From an uncultured Halioglobus sp. (GTDB lineage: Bacteria > Pseudomonadota > Gammaproteobacteria > Pseudomonadales > Halieaceae), in the NCBI GenBank assembly GCA_905480565.1, contig CAJQQW010000444.1:1-20089 (forward strand): a stretch of DNA of 20,089 bases, in the 5' to 3' direction. Positions 16,286 through 20,089 of the stretch are shown piece by piece (position 1 is the stretch's first letter; each line of letters starts with the position of its first letter). A program made the translations under genes and the position numbers. The notes beneath the pieces are model-generated. The model did not search any database and was not told where the DNA came from. It worked only from the letters and a program-made list of their open reading frames with translations.

Positions 16286-17446
16286 TCAGGAGAATCGCTG
16301 CTCGCCCTCTCCGGAATCCTTTTCTTCTTCTATCTCTTCGAGACTGAATCCTGCAGCGTGCCCTTTCTCCGGCGCAGCCTCGCCGCCTTCATTGGCTAAT
16401 TTTATTTTGAGCCTGACATTGTTCTGAGAGTCCGCATTGCGCAGTGCCTCTTCTTCATCAATGAGGCCTTCCTGCTGAAGCTCGAATACCGCCGAGTCGA
16501 AGGTTTTCATACCACTGCTTTCCGACTTTCTCATCACATCCTTGATACCGTCAAACTCGCCGCGCTGGATCAACTCACCCACCCTGGGGGTGCCCAACAA
16601 TACCTCAACCGCCGCACACCGTTTCTTATCCACCGTAGGGACGAGGCGCTGTGAAACGACACACTGCAGGTTCATCGATAAATCCATCAACAACTGGGGC
16701 CGCCGCTCTTCAGGAAAGAAATTCACAATGCGATCCAGTGCCTGATTTGCGTTGTTGGCATGCAGGGTAGATATGCACAGGTGCCCGGTTTCGGCAAACG
16801 ATATCGCATGCTCCATAGTTTCCCTGTCACGGATTTCGCCAATCAATATGACGTCGGGCGCCTGCCGTAAGGTATTTTTCAGCGCATTGTGCCAACTGCG
16901 CGTGTCTACGCCGACTTCACGCTGGTTGACGATGGATTTTTTATGATTATGGACATACTCCACTGGATCTTCGATGGTAACGATGTGCCCACTGCTATTC
17001 GCATTGCGGTAATCGATCAGGGCCGCAAGCGAAGTGGATTTACCCGATCCCGTTGCTCCGACAAAGAGCATTAGACCACGCTTACGCATGATCACCTCTG
17101 TCAGCACCTGTGGTAAGCGCAGATCCTGCCAACGGGGAATATCGGCGACAATGTTTCGTGCGACGATACCCACCTCATTGCGTTGCACAAAAATATTAAT
17201 GCGAAATCGGCCATATCCAGAAACGGATATTGCGAGGTTCATCTCGAGATCTTCCTCAAACGTTTCGCGCTGAACCGTATCCATAACCTCGTTGGCGATG
17301 TCCTTGATTTCACCAGGCTGCAAAATATCGCCCGAAATGGGCTTGAGCGCGCCCTGAAACTTTGCGCACGGCGGAGCGCCGGTACTGAGGTACAGGTCGG
17401 ACCCACCTTCGGCGGACAGAATTTTAAGCCACTCGACAATTCTCAC
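16286..17446 (-). CDS. pilU: Type IV pilus retraction ATPase PilU
   Basis: A 386-residue cytoplasmic hexameric ATPase that supports PilT in retracting type IV pili. It shows Walker A GATGSGKST (130-138), the Asp box HIVTIEDPVE (154-163), Walker B VILIGEIRD (199-207) and the His box GHLCISTLHANNA (221-233). The PilT hallmark AIRNLIRE is replaced by GIKDVMRKSESSGM, and the overall text (MKTFDSAVFELQQEGLI, then ALRNADSQNNVRLKIKL) resembles Pseudomonas PilU, so it is called PilU rather than PilT. The start is GTG 17446, which has AGGAGG eight bases upstream and gives an N terminus of family length (MRIVEWLKILSAEGGSDLYL); an ATG at 17467 would put that Shine-Dalgarno inside the gene. An extra acidic tail of about 34 residues follows the usual end. 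No pilT gene is adjacent. Confidence 0.94.
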   Translation of the reverse strand: MRIVEWLKILSAEGGSDLYLSTGAPPCAKFQGALKPISGDILQPGEIKDIANEVMDTVQRETFEEDLEMNLAISVSGYGRFRINIFVQRNEVGIVARNIVADIPRWQDLRLPQVLTEVIMRKRGLMLFVGATGSGKSTSLAALIDYRNANSSGHIVTIEDPVEYVHNHKKSIVNQREVGVDTRSWHNALKNTLRQAPDVILIGEIRDRETMEHAISFAETGHLCISTLHANNANQALDRIVNFFPEERRPQLLMDLSMNLQCVVSQRLVPTVDKKRCAAVEVLLGTPRVGELIQRGEFDGIKDVMRKSESSGMKTFDSAVFELQQEGLIDEEEALRNADSQNNVRLKIKLANEGGEAAPEKGHAAGFSLEEIEEEKDSGEGEQRFS

Positions 17447-17454
17447 GTAATCAT

Positions 17455-17460
17455 CCTCCT
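17455..17460 (-). promoter_or_regulatory. Shine-Dalgarno fixing the GTG start of pilU
   Basis: A perfect AGGAGG on the minus strand lies 8 bases before GTG 17446. The only upstream ATG (17467) has no such site, so the Shine-Dalgarno decides for the internal GTG. Confidence 0.85.
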
Positions 17461-17721
17461 GTTGCATGCGCCCGGATCAAGCGAGGCATCCGGCCTCGGC
17501 GAAGGCATGGGCGCACTTTGGCAAGGTGCATCGGGAAGGTCAAGGCTGAGTGGGTCAACAATCTGCAAAGCGACAGGCAAATGACTCGAAAGGGTTACAG
17601 CAGACACCCGACGGGCGATTTTCTGGTAACTGGTCTGACAGATTGGCATCACGTTGCGCGCCCTGCGCTAGCCAGCACCGATACGTCCCAGTATCCTCAA
17701 TCACTGCGACCCGCCCCATAC

Positions 17722-17728
17722 AGAGGAG
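17722..17728 (+). promoter_or_regulatory. Shine-Dalgarno fixing the GTG start of the phosphotransferase
   Basis: AGAGGAG ends 7 bases before GTG 17736. The frame is open upstream to 17550, but those 62 codons look non-coding, so this site marks the start. Confidence 0.85.
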
Positions 17729-17735
17729 CCCAACA

Positions 17736-18800
17736 GTGGACAGTACGCGCCCTACCCCCCTCATCGATGATCTTCAGGGTACCCGTGTAAAGCTGGAATC
17801 CTGGATTTCAGATCATCGCGGCCACACCGTCAGAATTCCAGAGCTGAACATCCCTGAATCGACCGGGATGTCCAATGTCACACTGCTATTTGACATAGAG
17901 TGGAGCGAAGCAGGCGAAACCCACTCGGAAGCGGTCGTCGCGAGACTGCAGCCTGAAATTGAGCGGCCAGTATTTCCCGATTACGACCTCAGCTTGCAGT
18001 ACGAAGTGATGGATGCTGTAGGCAGGCACAGTGACATACCGGTCCCCGTCCTGCGCGGTCTGGAAACAGACCCTGCCCTGCTGGGTGTCCAGTTTTATCT
18101 GATGAAACGCACGGAGGGTCGTATCCCTACCGATATGCCGCCTTACAATATGGATGGCTGGATGATTCATGAGACAGATATCGCGCAGCGGGCCAACCTA
18201 TGGTGTTCAGCCGTCGACACAATGGCGCGCTTTCATCGTCTGGATTATCGGGACCTTGGCCTTCAGCGGCTTGAGGAGTCAGGGAAAACGCCGCTGCAAA
18301 ATCAGCTGGACTATTGGCAGCGCTATCACGACTGGGCACTGGAGGGCGTCACACATGCGATTTGCCAACCCGCTCTAAACTGGTTGCAGGCCAATCAACC
18401 TGAGGATGAGCCTACCGCGCTTTGCTGGGGTGACGCACGAATGGCGAACATTATCTTCAAGCCATCCTTCGACGGGGTCGCCGCCATTCTCGACTGGGAA
18501 ATGGCAGCGCTGGGCAACCCGCTGCAGGACCTTGCTTGGTTCAATCACATGGACGCCACCTTCTCTGAGGGGCTGGGCGCGCCGCGACTGGAAGGCCTGC
18601 CCGACTACGAGCAGACCAAATCCCAGTGGGAGAGTGTTTCAGGATTTGCAGCGCGGGACTACGACTATTACCTCATATTTGCTGGAATGCGCTTTGGCCT
18701 GCTGCTGTCCCGCATCATGCTGGCAACAGACCAGAAGAGTGAAGTACAAGATAACTTCGCCTGTCAGTTGCTGCAGAAATACATGGATCGACTGGGCTGA
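17736..18800 (+). CDS. APH-fold phosphotransferase family protein (ACAD10/11-like kinase domain)
   Basis: A 354-residue protein of the aminoglycoside phosphotransferase/choline kinase fold (PF01636). The N lobe has a nucleotide-binding beta sheet (SNVTLLFDIEW, then the VVARLQPE strand that carries the usual ATP-contacting position, here Arg). The catalytic loop is LCWGDARMANIIF with D233 and N238, and the metal-binding motif is ILDWEMAALGNPLQDLAW with D253. The histidine of the classic HGD is Trp here, as in the subgroup related to human ACAD10/ACAD11 and bacterial acyl-CoA metabolism proteins. The substrate is unknown; hydroxyacyl or other small alcohols are possible, and antibiotic resistance is unlikely. 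The start is GTG with a strong Shine-Dalgarno. It is divergent from pilU across 289 bases in which I see no clear promoter. Confidence 0.88.
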   Translation: MDSTRPTPLIDDLQGTRVKLESWISDHRGHTVRIPELNIPESTGMSNVTLLFDIEWSEAGETHSEAVVARLQPEIERPVFPDYDLSLQYEVMDAVGRHSDIPVPVLRGLETDPALLGVQFYLMKRTEGRIPTDMPPYNMDGWMIHETDIAQRANLWCSAVDTMARFHRLDYRDLGLQRLEESGKTPLQNQLDYWQRYHDWALEGVTHAICQPALNWLQANQPEDEPTALCWGDARMANIIFKPSFDGVAAILDWEMAALGNPLQDLAWFNHMDATFSEGLGAPRLEGLPDYEQTKSQWESVSGFAARDYDYYLIFAGMRFGLLLSRIMLATDQKSEVQDNFACQLLQKYMDRLG

Positions 18801-18852
18801 GAGACCGACCTACCGGGCGACCGACAACAGCGGAATGAGCATTCGAGAGAGG

Positions 18853-18890
18853 GCCGTCATGCACACTGCGCCAAAAAGGCTGCATGCGGC
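18853..18890. other. Long imperfect hairpin upstream of gshA
   Basis: GCCG-t-CATGCA (18853-18863) pairs with TGCATG-CGGC (18881-18890) to give ten base pairs with one bulged T; an inner GCC-AAAAA-GGC hairpin (18870-18880) caps it. It lies 52 bases after the phosphotransferase stop and 123 bases before gshA. No U-tract follows, so it is not a standard terminator; it could be a factor-dependent stop or a structured gshA leader. Confidence 0.4.
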
Positions 18891-19001
18891 TCCGTCTGTA
18901 CTCTGCTACGATTCGCCGCTACACTTGGCGTCGCGTCAATTTCAGACCGGTATATTGGCACCCGGCTTCAGTCCTGGTTCAGCCCCACGCCCCGTTTGAC
19001 C

Positions 19002-19007
19002 GAGGAG
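19002..19007 (+). promoter_or_regulatory. Shine-Dalgarno for the TTG start of gshA
   Basis: GAGGAG ends 6 bases before TTG 19014. There is no ATG or GTG near the conserved N terminus, so this site supports the TTG start. Escherichia coli gshA is also known to start at TTG. Confidence 0.85.
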
Positions 19008-19013
19008 TCTCCA

Positions 19014-20089
19014 TTGTCTTCCCATTTGCAAAAGGAACTGCAGGCGCTAACAAAACCCGGCGCCCTCGCTACGCTAACCCGCATCAATCGCGGCATTGAA
19101 AAAGAAAGCTTGCGCATAACCCCTGCGGGCAAACTGGCCCAAACCCCTCATCCTGAATCGCTAGGTTCTGCGCTGACTCACTCTTCGATCACGACCGACT
19201 ACTCCGAGGCGCTTCTGGAATTCATCACCCCGGTCAATGACAGTATCGACAGCAGCCTGACGAAACTGGAAGACATCCACAGCTTTACCTATCGCCACCT
19301 GGACGAAGAAATACTGTGGGCTGCGAGCATGCCCTGCATTGTTGCCGGTGACGAAGATATACCCGTCGCACAGTATGGCAGCTCTAATGTGGCCCGCATG
19401 AAAACGGTCTACCGTTATGGCCTAGGGCATCGCTACGGTAGACTGATGCAAGCCATCGCGGGTATTCACTACAATTTCTCTATGCCAGACGAATTCTGGG
19501 AGCAAGCCTGGCATGCGAGCGGCAAGACCACGTCGAAAGCAGACTACATCACAGGCCGCTATCTCGGTCTAATCCGCAACTTTCGTCGCTATTCGTGGTT
19601 ACTGATTTACCTCTTTGGTGCATCGCCCGCGGTGTGCGCCAGCTTTTTGCGTGGCAGTGAAAATCATGGTCTGGAGCCCTTCGATAGCAATGGCAAGAGT
19701 TTTCATCTGCCCTACGGTACGGCACTGCGCATGGGTGACCTGGGTTACAACAGCACCGCTCAGCAACATCTCAACGTCTGCTACAACAGCCTCGAGCAAT
19801 ACGTGGCGACACTGTCATCGGCAATAGGTCAATCCCATTCTGCCTACAGCGCTATACCGGCCGGCGAGAACAACGACTACCAGCAGCTGAACGACAGCCT
19901 GTTACAGATCGAGAACGAATTCTACAGTCCGATCAGACCCAAGCGTGTAGCACAGTCCGGTGAAGCCCCACTAAAGGCACTAATGCGCGGCGGAATCGAA
20001 TATATCGAGGTGCGTTGTGTTGATATCAGCCCGTTCTGCCCTGTAGGTATCGATGCACAGCAGGTGCGGTTTCTCGACACTTTCCTACT
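19014..20089 (+). CDS. gshA: Glutamate-cysteine ligase GshA, N-terminal two thirds
   Basis: The frame runs from TTG 19014 to the window edge, 358 codons of a family usually about 520 residues, so the C terminus is cut off by the window. GshA joins glutamate and cysteine using ATP, the first and rate-limiting step of glutathione synthesis in the cytoplasm. Hallmarks of the proteobacterial family 1 ligase: RGIEKESLR (26-34), TTDYSEALLEFITP (60-73), MPCI (106-109), YG-x-SN-x-ARMKTVYR-x-GL-x-HRYG (121-142), AGIHYNFS (149-156), then the LFGASPAVC and GE-x-x-YYSPIRPK-like segment (here NEFYSPIRPKR). The TTG has a well-placed GAGGAG. A Prx5-type peroxiredoxin earlier in the window may use the product glutathione, but the genes are far apart. 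Confidence 0.96.
   Translation, partial: MSSHLQKELQALTKPGALATLTRINRGIEKESLRITPAGKLAQTPHPESLGSALTHSSITTDYSEALLEFITPVNDSIDSSLTKLEDIHSFTYRHLDEEILWAASMPCIVAGDEDIPVAQYGSSNVARMKTVYRYGLGHRYGRLMQAIAGIHYNFSMPDEFWEQAWHASGKTTSKADYITGRYLGLIRNFRRYSWLLIYLFGASPAVCASFLRGSENHGLEPFDSNGKSFHLPYGTALRMGDLGYNSTAQQHLNVCYNSLEQYVATLSSAIGQSHSAYSAIPAGENNDYQQLNDSLLQIENEFYSPIRPKRVAQSGEAPLKALMRGGIEYIEVRCVDISPFCPVGIDAQQVRFLDTFL

Noticed and set aside
17447..17467. ATG at 17467 as the pilU start.
   Set aside because: It would place a perfect AGGAGG inside the gene, and the N terminus matches PilU better from GTG 17446.
17644..17657. TGGCAT-CACG-TTGC resembles a sigma-54 -24/-12 promoter ahead of the phosphotransferase gene.
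   Set aside because: The GG-to-GC spacing is nine bases rather than ten, and TGGCAC is imperfect; spacing is strict for sigma-54.
17550..17735. Upstream extension of the phosphotransferase frame to an ATG at 17550.
   Set aside because: The 62 extra residues are low-quality (Ser/Arg/Gln/Pro-rich), have no counterpart in the family, and a strong Shine-Dalgarno sits before GTG 17736.
17736..18800. Aminoglycoside resistance enzyme.
   Set aside because: WGD in place of HGD and the overall motif style place it with the ACAD10/11-like kinase group rather than with resistance phosphotransferases; no mobile element is near.

Overview
This 20 kb window looks like chromosomal core DNA from a GC-moderate, polyhydroxyalkanoate-storing, type IV-piliated gammaproteobacterium. 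Gene content and protein style (ATP-type PEP carboxykinase, PhaF/PhaI-like phasins with a PhaD-like regulator, PilU, GshA of the enterobacterial/pseudomonad type) would fit a marine Halieaceae/Cellvibrionales-like lineage. That placement is inferred from general resemblance, not from a search. I saw no tRNA, rRNA, CRISPR array, insertion sequence or phage gene, and no stretch above 300 bases lacks a gene.

Layout. 1-690 is the 3' part of pckA, closed by a strong intrinsic terminator. 773-5079 (minus strand) is a two-gene RND efflux operon: a periplasmic adaptor, then the inner-membrane pump, overlapping by ATGA, with no outer-membrane channel gene beside them. 5338-7281 is a storage-granule region: two phasin-like proteins, one with a histone H1-like basic tail at its N terminus and the other with such a tail at its C terminus, then a PhaD-like TetR regulator. 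7345-8520 holds a divergent pair: a zinc-ribbon SAM methyltransferase (minus) and a Prx5-type peroxiredoxin (plus). 8543-9913 (minus) is a DASS/SLC13 sodium-anion symporter, divergent from 10025-13472, which reads moaA, a MoxR AAA+ ATPase and a CoxE-like von Willebrand A protein. 13713-16247 is a DUF1631-like protein followed by a PilZ c-di-GMP receptor; pilU (minus) converges on them. 17736-18800 is an APH-fold phosphotransferase, and 19014 to the end is the first two thirds of gshA, which starts at TTG.

How they may work together. The phasins and PhaD-like regulator would coat PHA granules, link them to the nucleoid and control granule gene expression. The DUF1631-like/PilZ/PilU neighbourhood suggests c-di-GMP-linked control of type IV pilus retraction. 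The MoxR/VWA pair after moaA resembles the CoxD/CoxE pair used to mature molybdenum hydroxylases.

The most notable observations are: (i) a tandemly duplicated 57-residue module in the DUF1631-like protein, which aligns without gaps and shares an F-x-N-x-x-G-V-K signature; (ii) the mirror-image phasin pair; and (iii) the moaA-moxR-vwa grouping. Several genes have non-ATG starts decided by clear Shine-Dalgarno sequences: pilU at GTG 17446, the phosphotransferase at GTG 17736, moxR at TTG 11088 and gshA at TTG 19014.
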